A stretch of DNA of 64,000 bases from Cichorium intybus (lineage: Eukaryota; Streptophyta; Magnoliopsida; Asterales; Asteraceae). Made by a program: the position numbers and the translations under genes. Where the stretch lies: NCBI GenBank assembly GCA_023525715.1, contig JAKNSD010000059.1, forward strand, positions 501,380 through 565,379, given 5' to 3'. This document shows, in pieces, positions 24,814-38,216 of the stretch; position 1 is the stretch's first letter, and the number at the start of each line of letters is the position of its first letter. A model generated the notes under the pieces. It was not told where the DNA came from, did no database searches, and saw nothing but the letters and a program-made list of their open reading frames with translations.

Positions 24814-27151
24814 GGGTGGAGAGAACTCATCTTTTCCAATCTCCAAACCCACTTCCCACCTAGACGCTAAATCTACTTTTTCTCTCCTCTAATTTTCATC
24901 TTTCCTAACCACACCATAAGAAGTCCATATTTTCCAACCTTCCCAACCTATACAATTTTGTTTTTTTAAATATTAAAAATATTTACTAACTTAAAATGAT
25001 TAAATCAAACTAAAATTTGAAACATCTTTTCATTAAAAAAGCACGCTACTACAAATGGGAATTTAAAACATAAATATGATAATTAAAATAAAATACTTCT
25101 CCAAAAAAGGTATGTATGCATCATCAATGTGATCAACAAGATCCGATTGAAGTTGGTGGTGGGTTTCTGAGTCATGTAAATCTAGAATCATATCTTCGTT
25201 TATTTCTACATCAACGGAGAGATTGGTATCATGTACTAGATATGTAGCTGCATATTAATATTTTAGTATCATCTTATGTAATATAAGACAAACATACATT
25301 ATATTTTACACACGTTAACACCTGTCAACCGTGCATGGTTCCTTATTATGGCCTATCGACTTATTAGTATGCCAAAAGCCCGTTCCACGTCCCTCATTTT
25401 CACTTCTTGTGCCGCATTGGAGTATTTCATTTTTCGGTAATATGTAGATTTCATAAAAGTTGTCCAACTTGGTTATATCCCATCCGTAAGATAGCAAACA
25501 TGCTTGTACTCTTCTACGTTCAAAATAAATGAATATTTTGGTGCTTTTCCAAGCAATATGTCCGTTAAGTAGTGGTGATTGGTGGAGGATGTTTAGTGAT
25601 TGTTGCCACCAACGACACCAAAAAAATACATGTCATATCCATAAATCTTGCGACCCTATAATTTCAAGAATCATTTGTCGTGTACTTGTAATCACCTCTT
25701 ATGTAATGGCCTCACAATACGTTGACAATCCTAGCGTGTACAATATATGTTACGTACCATATCATGAAATCCATGTCTTGATGCATACACATCGTACACA
25801 AGTTTAATGTTGTTGGATGTTGATTTTCGTATAAATTTTTCTCCATACATCTTAACAATATCATAATAGAAGTTGTAGGAGCTTTCACATGAAATTCTTT
25901 CTGAAATATTCAAGTACTCATCCAACGTGTCTGGTGTGTTTGTGTCGCTATTTTTCGCATTGTAGAAATGCATTTATGCAATCCACTGAAACTTTTTTGC
26001 ATCATCGCATCTCAAATTGTTTTAAAATATGGATATTTTATTTCCATATCGTCAACAATATGCAGGAATAAGTTTCTACCCATCCGAAATATTCTCTAAA
26101 ATTTAGCGTCACCAAACTTTGCATTAGCAACAAAGTAATATTGCATTAGTTGTGTTAAGAAAGAATCCAAGCTCAAACAATAATAAAATCAGTTTAAGTA
26201 CGAAATTGTAAATATAATATGTACCAATAATAGACAAGTAAATAAGAAATGCATAGAGATAAATGACTTAATATTTTGATTAACTTCAAGTGGAAATGAT
26301 GCATATAACGTTGTCCAAAGTTACATTTTTACACTAACAAAGGTATACTACGTGAGTATCACAATGCATGTCCACACTACAAAATAGTAATAATAAGTAA
26401 AATACAAAAGTACATCTGATATGTGATTACGAAATCTAAGCATTAAATGCTACATCAAATGCATCTACAGTTCAACCAGTAATCACACAACTCTTGCATA
26501 TCTAAACTGTTGGATCACTTCTCTCGTTACACAACTGCTCAACAAAACCAATGACTCCGGATACTTCTACACTTCTGAAATCCCAAATTCACTGTTGAGC
26601 ACTCCGCCTCTGATGTCCCTCGGCTGCTAGGTCACTTCAACATCAACAAGCTGTTTTTCGACAACATCCTGATGTATTTCGTGACAAGTTCTTGAATTTC
26701 TAGGCACGATTGACCTTGCAGTTTATTGAATAAGCACTAGTGCAACTTGAGCAACTGATGTTAAAATGTTTTAGTTATTTGATGATTCGGATAACGATGA
26801 GTACAACAAGGGATTAGTTTCGTCAACATATTTCTTGCGCACATATGAAACGAAATTATCGAGAGAAGTCATTTCGTTAAAAATAAATTAAATGTTAAAA
26901 TGAGATTGGAGAGAATTTATAAGATTGGTGTGGTTTTTAAAATTGTTGGGAGTGGTTTATATACGTAATAAAATAAAATTTTAAATTAATTTTAAAAAAC
27001 TAGCTGTTGAACGACAACCTTCTTGAAGGTTAGGGGACGATATTGAACATGCCTACCTGCCACTGAACCCGCAAGCCACGGACCCGAGAGAACACCCGTA
27101 CCACCGATTCCGGTCCCATCTTTTGGCCAAAAAAATCCACTACGTGCACCC
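24814..27151 (-). mobile_element. Probable PIF/Harbinger element with decayed transposase
   Basis: The transposase relic on the minus strand is bracketed by GGGTGGAGAGAAC at 24814 and, inverted, GGGTGCACGTAG ending at 27151. TTA lies directly outside on both sides (24811-24813, 27152-27154). The terminal match is short (GGGTG-A), so the ends are plausible and not proven; the coding homology is the stronger evidence. Confidence 0.55.
25300..26170 (-). pseudogene. HARBI1/ALP1-like transposase, decayed
   Basis: The minus strand, through several frames, shows the family's order: TPDTLDEYLNISERISCESSY (about 25925), then SRHGFHDMV, then a GG-N-N block where the second catalytic Asp is expected, then an L-T-D-G-I-x-PSWTTFMKS stretch and KDVERAFGIL-like sequence near 25390. 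These are DDE nuclease-fold landmarks of PIF/Harbinger transposases. Stops and shifts occur throughout. The Asp of the NND block reads as His, so it is not functional. Sequence at 26780-26880 (TSLDNFVSYVRKKYVDETN) may be its N-terminus. Confidence 0.75.
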
Positions 27152-27289
27152 TTATGCTATGTAGAGTTTTATAAGTGATTATTTTACAAAAAAGAAAATT
27201 AAAGTTTTAATGGTTGAACCACAAAAAAAATTATTTCCATGGTTAAACTAAAATATTTCTAAAACAATGTTTTGTTTTGTTTTCGGTGG

Positions 27290-27510
27290 TATACTATATG
27301 TATATGCATGTTTTTTTGTAACAGAGGACCCACCACCCATAATTTATTTGGATGACTCAAATGGAGCAACCTTCGGGTCCTTGTCCATGCAACAATACAC
27401 ACAAACCATTTAAAACATCCCTTTGGGAGGCCGGTGGCCATCTCTCAATCGAGAACTAACAGGTATAGAACCATTTGGAGAGATTTTTCCCAAGCCTTTC
27501 CACCGCTAGA
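27290..27510 (-). mobile_element. Possible SINE remnant
   Basis: The minus strand has an A-box-like TGGTCTAGCGGTGGAAAGG near 27500, followed by a weak B-box-like GGTTCTATACC. The layout suits a tRNA-derived SINE, but the B box is degenerate and no duplication was found. Confidence 0.35.
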
Positions 27511-27533
27511 CCATTAAGGTGATGGTTAACTAC

Positions 27534-27682
27534 CAGGGGCGGACCCAGGGGGTACCCGGGTGTGCACGTGCCCCTCCTGAAATTTTACTCCGTAGAGTAA
27601 TTTTTTTTATATATAGGTGTCACTTGTCTAAAAAAAATGTGCTCAACAGTACCCCGTGTCCCATTTTTTGGGTCCGCCACTG
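27534..27682. mobile_element. Short hAT MITE, 149 bp
   Basis: The ends are CAGGGGCGGACCCAG and, inverted, CAGTGGCGGACCCA. A perfect 8-bp duplication TTAACTAC stands at 27526-27533 and 27683-27690. The CAGGGGCGGA terminus is typical of hAT. There is no coding capacity. Confidence 0.92.
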
Positions 27683-27699
27683 TTAACTACAACTTTTTT

Positions 27700-29270
27700 A
27701 CGAAGTATAGCAAGAAACAAAGACGGCAGCATATACAATATTGATTTTGGTGATTTAGTTTCAAGAAGATATAGATATCAGATGTATATCATACCTTGCA
27801 TTTTTTATTATGCTTGCGTATTGTATTTTATATGTGAACTACATGTCTACATGTTAAAAAGATTTAATTTCCCAAGGCTCGACTAAGTTGTAAGTGAAAA
27901 AAAAAACGTAGCAAAATAAAAAGCCATAAACTAGGTGGATATGAGCTAAGAAGGAAACATAGATAAAATAGATCATGGAAACAAACATAAGGTACAAGAC
28001 AAATATGAAAGAATGTATTTATCTAGTTATCGTATATCGAATTCTTAAAAACAATTAAATAACATGCATTACATAACTTCGTTTTACTTATACGAGTTCA
28101 AACATTTAATTCAATTATTTGATGTTATTAAAAATCATTTGACCAAATTTGGTGTGAGTTTAACAATCCCTATCAAAGACATAATTTAATTATTGCTCAA
28201 TACTACTTTTTTTTCCGTCCACACTCCTCACTATTTATTTGGTAGATTATCAAAACATAAATGTTTCTGCTAATATATTATTAATTTGAATAATATAAAA
28301 TTTATAAATAATATGAAAAACGCAAACTTGACATTCATACAAAAGTTTAATCTCTATAACATCATTTCCTTTCATTTTCAAAATAAAATTCATAAATTAA
28401 AAAACGGAGTGTCAAAGAATATAATCCATTTTATATAGCGTATAAACTTATATCATATTTTTATGATACGAATAAGATCAAGATCTTGCGTTTTGTTTAT
28501 ATTTAATCCATTATTTGGGTACCTAATAAAAAACCATATATTAATTTCCATACATTGATATGGAAACACTAACCAAACCCTAGAAGTTGGCATCAAAACA
28601 TATGACCACCACAAAAACGAAGCATCATCATCAGCCTCCACCAAACTCTCCCTCTCAAAGCTCAAAACAAATGAAAGGTGAATCCTTTTACTTTCCCATG
28701 TGGTGCCTTTTTGCCAAAAATGATCCCCCATTTCTCTTAATGCTTTCAATGCTAAGGACCACTCACACACCATTACTACTTGCTGCCTGCCATTCCAGCA
28801 AACCAAGAAAATTATTTACATTTTTATACAAGAACCCAATTAAAAATTCAATGAAATAGTACTTTCATCGGGATTAATTACTGTTAGATTAAAGAAATCA
28901 TAACAAACCCAAGAAAAGCAGTTGCGATTGACATATCTATTACTGCACAAAATAACAAAAAATTCATAGCTCAAGTCACCTTTGTTGTCCTACCCTCCCC
29001 AATTTAACGCACCTCACTTAAATGCTCTTCTTTAAAATAATTTTTTTTTATTATTTCTTGAAGCCCATCCACCGTTTTTAATTGTAAAAAAAAAACAAAA
29101 AGAGAAGGTGAGGAAAAGCCAAACACAAAGCCACCTGTTTCTCTCGTAGAAACCCACCACAATCTTGTGATCAAATTGCTCAAAAACCCTTCTCTTTTTG
29201 AGCAATTCAATCTTCATTTCTTTCTGTTTTGATTTTGGTTTTTGCAAATGGGTCTATCTTTATGGGTTTT
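27700..29270. other. Intergenic and promoter-proximal region of the CID gene
   Basis: No gene supported. Short frames at 28453-28859 on both strands have no recognisable domain. The last few hundred bases belong to the upstream region of the CID gene. Confidence 0.5.
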
Positions 29271-29279
29271 GTCCATGTC

Positions 29280-29287
29280 TATATAAA
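29280..29287 (+). promoter_or_regulatory. TATA box of the CID gene
   Basis: TATATAAA followed by a GA-rich stretch, 261 bp before the start codon. It is the only good TATA match in the upstream 300 bp. Transcription would then begin near 29312, giving a 5' leader of about 235 nt rich in T. Confidence 0.6.
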
Positions 29288-29547
29288 GAGAGAGAAAGAG
29301 AGAATCAATTCTTGTTAGATAATTTTACGACCTCCATAGATGACGCAAATCTGAAGACAAACTCATTTCTTTCTTGATCGTTTCCAAAAATAACACACAC
29401 TGCTTGCTTTGTTTATCCGCAATTTGTTTTCTTCGTAAATATTTATTCTTTTTTCTTTTTCTGGGTTTTTGAGAGGTGGGGTTTTTCGTTTTGGTTTTGG
29501 CTTTGATTCAGTTTTGTCGATAAAATTTTGATTTTTTTTTCGAATTC

Positions 29548-32453
29548 ATGGCTGCGGGTCCTGAAATTTCTGTTGAATCATCAGCAGTTTCTGCTTCTCC
29601 TGCTGTTGTTCATCAATCCACACCAAAAACCGAGGTTTCTATCGTCAAGAGTGTCGATAGTGAGAGTGATAATTTCGTCAATTCCGATGATGATAACGGT
29701 TCTATTATCACCCATGTTGAGTCCAAAAAAGGGTCTGATCCTGATTCGAAATCAGACATGAAAATGCAAGATTTTGTTGATATGTTGTCCAATTTGAAGT
29801 TGAATCCCATGGCTAAGGAATTCTTTCCTTCTTCTTACTCACCCATTGATCGCAATCGTGATCAACCTGAGCTCGCCCTCAATTACTTCGTGCAACCTAT
29901 TTATTACAAGAATTATCCCGAAAATGGAATTGAAGGGCACCCCAATAACCGAAGGGTATTATATTTTCTATCTGAATTTATCTTGTTCCAATTAACATTC
30001 ATAATTTCATTTATCGGTTTCCTTGAATTTATGCTTTTTTCCGTAAAATTTGATCCTTTGAAATCTAAATTGAAGGGGTTCGCTCTTCGTTTATGACATT
30101 TGTCACCAGATTCAATTGTTTTTTCATTGAAATTTGTGTTTTTGATTGATGGATTCCTCTCATCTCCTGAATTTACGTCATACGCCCACTAAAATTTAAG
30201 TTTCTAAGGGTATGCTATGAGTTTGTGCATCTTTTGCAATCGGATATGTCCACTTTTGGACAAAAAATCAATTTTCGGATGAATATTCTGCGTTTATCAG
30301 CCGTTTTAACAAATATATATATTCTCCTGTTCATTACTCGATGTTATCATGATGATAAAAACAGAAAAACTTTTTGCATTATGTACATAATGGAGTTACT
30401 TTAAAGCCAGAAAAAGTCTAATTTGTATCATTTTCACTCTATTTTGATTTTAAAAGATTAAATTATTTTATTCTTTTCAAAAACCAGAGGAGAAATAACT
30501 ATAGCAACACCAGACGACTGTCTAATGGAAGATCATTCAGAGCACAGCGAGAAGATAGCATTAAGAGAACTGTATATGTCTCAGACATCGATCACAATGT
30601 GAGTAAAATGCATGCACCGTTTACTTCTTGTGTCAATTTACCATTTCGTCCTCAAAATTCGTATTAATTACTCATGAACCGGTTTTCCTTATAGGTGACT
30701 GAAGAGCAACTAGCTGGTCTGTTTAGCGGCTATGGGCATGTTAGTCTTTTTACACTTCCGTTTTTTAAATAGTCACGATATTTTTCTTGTTAAAGAGATG
30801 CTAAAAATGGTTACTGTGAAGGTTCTTGATTGTCGAGTTTGTGGCGATCCACATTCACGTCTTCGGTTTGCTTTCGTGGAGTTTGGTGATGAGAGTAAGA
30901 CTCTGTTTCTTTTTTACTTAATGGGTTAAGTACTTAATCTGGACAGTTATATATCACTGTTTTTTACTTGATCTGGACATAATGACTTAATAGATTAAGC
31001 CAAAAAACGTGGCTTAGTGTATGCCGACACTAACCCGTTACGTATCTTTCCTTCTTCTTTTTTCGTCCCAACTCCTCTCACGGCATATAATTAGTACAAC
31101 CGATATAAATAAAAAACATAAATATGTAATCAATAAATAAAATTTTTCAATATTTAATTGAAAAATATGAAATGAGGAAGGGAACATGTTAATGAATTCT
31201 TGTGGAAGCTTAAATGTTTTCGTCAATGTGTTGCAGACTCGGCAAGGGCGGCGCTTAATCTTTGTGGTACAATGCTCGGATTCTCTCAAATTACCGTTTT
31301 GCCCTCAAAAACCGCCATCCTTCCTGTGAATCCAACTTTCCTCCCAAGGGTATATGACCTTTTTCCCTATAATCAAATCTAAGTTTGTCTCTATTAAAAT
31401 CTCGCTATTTACTTGTGATTATCTGCTCGATAGTCCAAAGTGCATGTCTTAAAAAACACAGCTTCAGATGTACTGCTAATATATCTTTTTTTTTTTTTTT
31501 CTTTTTTATCTTTTAGTTATTCATTTTTCTTTTTGATGTTTTGTGATTTTAGTCCGAGGATGAGAGAGAAATGTGTGCAAGGACGGTTTACTGTACAAAC
31601 ATCGACAAAAAGGTGTCACAAACCGAGGTCAAGAATTTCTTTGAAACAAGATGTGGCGAGGTTAGAACAATTTCCTAGAGTTTTTAAATTTATTCACAAG
31701 TAGTTCATTACTTTTTTACAATATGTTCTAAATTTTCATTCAACTTTTTGCACGAAGGTTTCTCGCTTGAGGCTTTTGGGAGATAATGTTCATTCGACAC
31801 GCATTGCTTTTGTTGAGTTTGTGATGGTAAGTTCAAATTTTAGGCTACATTATGTTTTTTGGGGTTATTTTATGGCATTCGCATCTTGTTACCCACAAAA
31901 AATCAAACTCAAAAGCAAGTACCTAACCCATCTTTTTTGGATGCGACGAAAAAATTGCAATTTTTGTGACAATGATATCAGTCTTAGTACAATTCAATTT
32001 TTGTCATATTGAGATCAGTTTTAGTATAACGTATGTCAAAACAGTTATAACTTAATTATCTTCTTGACAATAATATTTGCAGGCGGAAAGTGCAATTATG
32101 GCTCTCGATTGTTGTGGCCAGCCGTTAGGAGCACAACCAATTAGGTAAATGGGTGTTGATAAGGACACCCTAGTCTATTATATTTTAGTCAAAAAGTAGT
32201 GTAATGATGTCAAATAGTCACCAATAGTTTTTAAAGAGAATTTAAATACACCAATGAGAACTAATCAAAATCTAGCATGGAGTGTTGATATAAAATAGGC
32301 TGGAGTGTTTATATAATTTCCCTAGGTAAATTTAAAGTTCTAACTTATTACAATTTTGCCATCATTTATTTATTTTTTCTTCAATTTTACAGGGTGAGTC
32401 CTTCAAAAACGCCAGTGAGGCCTCGTGTTGCTCGCCCACTTTCAACCAACTAA
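29548..32453 (+). CDS. PABP-interacting RRM protein, CID8-CID13 family
   Basis: Nine exons join in frame to 349 codons: 29548-29955, 30488-30598, 30695-30739, 30822-30894, 31237-31349, 31553-31660, 31758-31826, 32083-32144, 32393-32453. All introns are GT-AG. Residues 82-95 carry a PAM2 motif (LNPMAKEFFP), which binds the MLLE domain of poly(A)-binding protein. A basic stretch (137-158, RRNN...AQR) could be a nuclear signal. RRM1 spans about 164-238 (RNP2 VYVSDI, RNP1 LRFAFVEF); RRM2 spans about 261-335 (RNP2 VYCTNI, RNP1 TRIAFVEF). The C-terminus has SPSKTPVRPR. These features in this order define the plant CID8-13 proteins, thought to act in mRNA handling. RRNNY, AQREDSI and the short tail look nearest to CID8-CID10. 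The start is the first ATG after the TATA box. No truncation or stop is seen. Length fits the family (about 310-400 residues). Confidence 0.95.
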
Positions 32454-33222
32454 ACTTGAAATCAAATATCCTTAAAAGAGCGTAACGTATGCATCCATGA
32501 GGGAGCCTTTTGTTCTCGTTGATTTGGTGATGTTTTTTTTCCTTTTTTTTTTTTATGTTGCGCTATAACTATAGTAGTAACGAAGTCTTGTAGCTTGAAG
32601 TTGAGAACTTGCTATGTTTACTTACTTGTGTCGTGTTTCATGTGACTATATGTGAGCTTAATGCTCGTAATGGTCATAGCTGTTGGAAGTTGACTTCTGG
32701 TTTTGACTTTGTTGCGTATATTGTTAGGGTTCTTTACTTCTTTATGATGTTATGCTATTTCTGACTTAAGCTGTTACACGTAGTATATCTGATGTCATAT
32801 TCGAGGGGGAAAATGACAGGTGGTTTAGTTTTCTTGTTTGTAATAAGAGTAAACTTCATAAATGGTCCCTGTGGTTTTACATAATTTCAAGTTTCGTCCC
32901 TAACTTTTAAAAACTTGAAGCATAGTCCATGTGGTTCGAAAACTTTTTATAAATGGTTTCTCCGTCAATTTTTGGCTGTTAACTACATAACAGATGAGAG
33001 TAAAAATTTTCTTTTCCATAACATGGACCATTTATGAATATTACTTTTTTAGTTTTTTTTCCTTTTTCTTTTTAATACATTTCTTAATATGATTTTGTAT
33101 TAAAATTAAAAAAACTCAACCTATTCCCCCTTCCTACCCACCCTCCGGTTCTCGCACGCTCTCTCTCTCTCTCTCTCACATACACACACACAAAGAAATG
33201 GAGCAATGCCTAGTTGTAGGAA

Positions 33223-33248
33223 GGGGGGGGGGGGGGGGGGGGGGGGGG
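33223..33248. repeat. Poly(G) run of 26
   Basis: Uninterrupted G on the plus strand, exceptional in an AT-rich window. It can form a G-quadruplex and is also a common site of length error in sequencing, so the true length may differ. Confidence 0.9.
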
Positions 33249-33434
33249 AAGTTGGGTACCCTTTAACAGCCTCCACCCTTCCGATCAACCGTCGGTTAAG
33301 CCAGCCGTGTTCACCGTCGCCAACTACCAGCTCCTTCTCTCTCTCATGTTTCGAAAATTGCTAAGAAAACGAGCATCGATGGTAGTGGTGCGATTGGGGG
33401 AAGTTTTAGTAGATCTGAATAGATTCATTTTCAG

Positions 33435-33941
33435 ATGCAGTCACAAACCCATGATATTTATGAACCCGGGTCAGAAAAATGGTCAAACGAACAAATCCAT
33501 GAAGTTGTTAAAGAACACGAATCGGTTTTGACCAAAAAGAAGGATCTTGGTGAACCCCAGTTGGAAAAAGGCTCAAAAGAACAGATTCAGGAAGTTGTCA
33601 ATGGATATGTTGCAGTTTTGACTGAAAACGAGGATCTGGATGCACCCAAACATATCGAAGAAGTTGTAAAGGAGCCCAAATCAGTTTTGATTGAAAATGA
33701 TGGTGATTTTGGTGCACTCGCTTCTGAAAAATGCTCAAACAAACAAATTCAGGAATAATCTAAATCAGTTTTAACTTAAAAATATGATATTGGTGCACAA
33801 ATCTTGGAAGTTGTCCGAGAACCTAACTCAACTTCGATTGAAAATGAGGATCTTGCTGCACCCAAGTCGGAACATGGCTCAACAGAACATATTCTTGAAG
33901 TTGTCAAGGAGCTCGTTAAAGTTTTGACCAAAGAAAGATGA
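33435..33941 (+). pseudogene. Fragment encoding about 30-residue acidic repeats (captured?)
   Basis: An open frame of 107 codons (33435-33758), continuing after stops to about 33941, encodes roughly six units of 25-30 residues. Each has a core like (I)QEVVKE, then x-SVLT, then x-KxDLG or ENEDL, then AP or EP. The units are imperfect; two lack the SEKxSNEQ segment. Stops interrupt units four and five. I do not recognise the parent gene. The position inside an element with MULE-type ends suggests host sequence that has been captured. Repeats of this kind may form helices, but no function is inferred. Confidence 0.5.
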
Positions 33942-34400
33942 TCGTGTTGAATTGAAGATTAATTGAAGGGTTAAAAAGGTGACTCATCCACCACCGACCG
34001 CCAGTAGAAGTGGCGTCGTGGTCACCGACAAGCTTTGGAGAAACGATCGTACCCTCCATTTCTTTATGTGAGATTGTGTGTGTGTGTGTGTGTGAGAGAG
34101 AGAAGAGGGTGGGTGGGTGAGAAGGGGGGATGGGTTGGGTTTTTTTTAATTTTTTAATACAAAATCATTAAAAATGTATTAAAAAAAGGAAAAAAACTAA
34201 AGAGTAATATTCATAAATGGTCCATGTTATAGAAAATATCAGTTTGCCATCATTTGTTATGTATTGCCAAATTTGACGGATGAACCATTTATAAAAAGTT
34301 TTCAAATTACAAAAAATATGCTTAAATTTTTTAAAAATTAAAGACGAAACTTGATATTGTATAAAATAGGGACGATTTATGAAGTTTAGTTTTGTAATAA

Positions 34401-35092
34401 CTGTGATAGTTGCCTTTGAAAATGAATGTCAAATGTCACAGTCATATGACAGCCACGTATTTGAAAAGTCAATGAATAAAAAGAATTATCGCTAACGGGT
34501 AAATGTTAATGGTCAATTTGTGTGTAAACTGCAAATTGAGTAACTCTTGTTTATTTTCATTTTATCTTGCAAATGGTGGAACCGTAAAAATGTTCTAACA
34601 AACGTGCCAGTTTCCGATTACTTTGGCTTGATTATTTATGTTACATCATTTGATTTTTTTTTTATCGTAGGTAGGATCACTCGTGAAAGAACTATTAGTA
34701 AATACATTCATACATTGTGCATATATGAAACAGCCTGATATGCAGTAAAGACAAAATTCTAGTAATTTATAAGAAAAACTGTGGTCGTTAAATTTTTTGT
34801 AACCATTTCAACTTTGAAGTTTCGTATCGAATTTGTTTTTGATTAAAAATTCGTTAAAAATGTTGACGTCGTTTTAATTTGTTTTTTATCTTATTTGCAA
34901 GTCCCATCTTTAATATATATATTTTCTACTTTTGACATAAGATATTACATTAACGAGACTAATAAGTAATACTGTGATAGACGATGTTATTATTCAAATT
35001 TGGAGTTCGAGGGGCAAACAAATATGAAAAATCCGTTTGTTTTTCAAAAGCCGCATATGTGAATGCCAAAGAAAAGAGACAAAACTAATCAG
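34401..35092. other. Intergenic segment without features
   Basis: AT-rich, with no gene or repeat recognised. Confidence 0.5.
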
Positions 35093-36401
<1,309 letters not shown>

Positions 36402-37169
36402 ATTAAGTTTTCTCCTTAAAATTAATAAAAAATATTAAGTTTTTTCTTAAACAACCACCATCTCCACAGGTCAACTTGTGAAATTGTCCATGGTGGTATG
36501 GACCAACGAAATTACCCCCTTATTTAAAGCCTAATGAAAACTTTTAAACCCAATATTAAACTCTGGTATTCACATGGCACACTACAAAAATCAAAATGGG
36601 GTGCCTACCTGCGAGGCTACGTGCGATAACAAAATTTCCGTCGGACACACTCCTAACTTAGTAAATTACAAGCTCAGAAAATATTGGTTTATTATTTGTA
36701 CACCGAAATATAACATATGGGTCATATGCAACATGACATCCATGTGGTGAAATATGACACTTGTACTACGAAAATAAGATGAATTTGAAGATTTTTATAA
36801 ATCCTTTTTAGTTAGTATGTAAAAAATATGAAGTTTGTTCTTTTCCTTTCAAAAAATGTGCTTGTTTTTTAACACGTTTTTTATTGTTGTTTGTATCAGA
36901 AGGAAATGGGCAATGGAAGACAATAAATAGAGAAACTAAACATGTTAGGCGAGTAGTTAAGAACCACGGTATATATTTGCCCACAAGTATAAACTTTCCT
37001 AAGTTGTTAGATTTGGTTAAATTAAATCCATGAAAGGAATATAATTCTAATATCGTTTGTATTTCGAACATCCTGATTTGCACTATGTTATAAAGATAAT
37101 TGATGATAGTGATGTCAAACACTTGATAAACGTTGTTTATAGTGTCTCAAATGTTTTATCTATGTATTT

Positions 37170-37170
<1 letters not shown>
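36402..37170. other. Unassigned segment with orphan CACTA-like end
   Basis: No gene. At 36580 the sequence CACTACAAAAATC followed by short subterminal repeats looks like the left end of a CACTA element, but no matching right end was found in the window. Confidence 0.35.
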
Positions 37171-37870
<700 letters not shown>

Positions 37871-38207
37871 AACAAGTCAACATGAAGTTTAGAATTAGGC
37901 GTGAGAAAAACTTCAAAATCCATCTGTGTTGTAAAATGAAAAAAATGAAATTTGATTTTTATACATATGAATTTTTGCATATTCAATGTCTATTTCAGAT
38001 GTTGATCTGTGAAATGGTGATTAGTTGGGGAAATCCTTAATTTTTGCTTAACTTTTTAAAAAGCTTAATATTTTTATTAGATTTGTCATTTAAAGTCACA
38101 TACACAAATTTAGAAAAACAAATACTCATATATGTTTATAATAAATAAGGAGTCGAATGCTAATGCACTCTCGTATGATCTACTACGTCAAGCATGTTTG
38201 AAAGGAA
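37871..38207. other. Intergenic segment without features
   Basis: Nothing recognised. Confidence 0.5.
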
Positions 38208-38216
38208 TTCACAAAT

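Larger units (their letters stand above)
32847..34391. mobile_element. Pack-MULE-like element next to the CID gene 3' end
   Basis: The left end GAGTAAACTTCATAAATGG and the complement of the right end (AACTAAACTTCATAAATCG) begin inverted repeats of about 270 bp. A perfect 9-bp duplication TTGTAATAA stands at 32838-32846 and 34392-34400. It belongs to the same terminal family as 3938-5230, 21433-23038 and 55919-56867. It starts 393 bp past the CID stop codon, so it may lie at or just beyond that gene's polyadenylation region. The interior holds a 26-G run and a reading frame of about 30-residue repeats. No transposase. Confidence 0.9.

Noticed and set aside
28587..28859. A small gene upstream of the CID gene
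   Set aside because: It has no domain, no promoter signal, and an overlapping frame of equal quality on the other strand.
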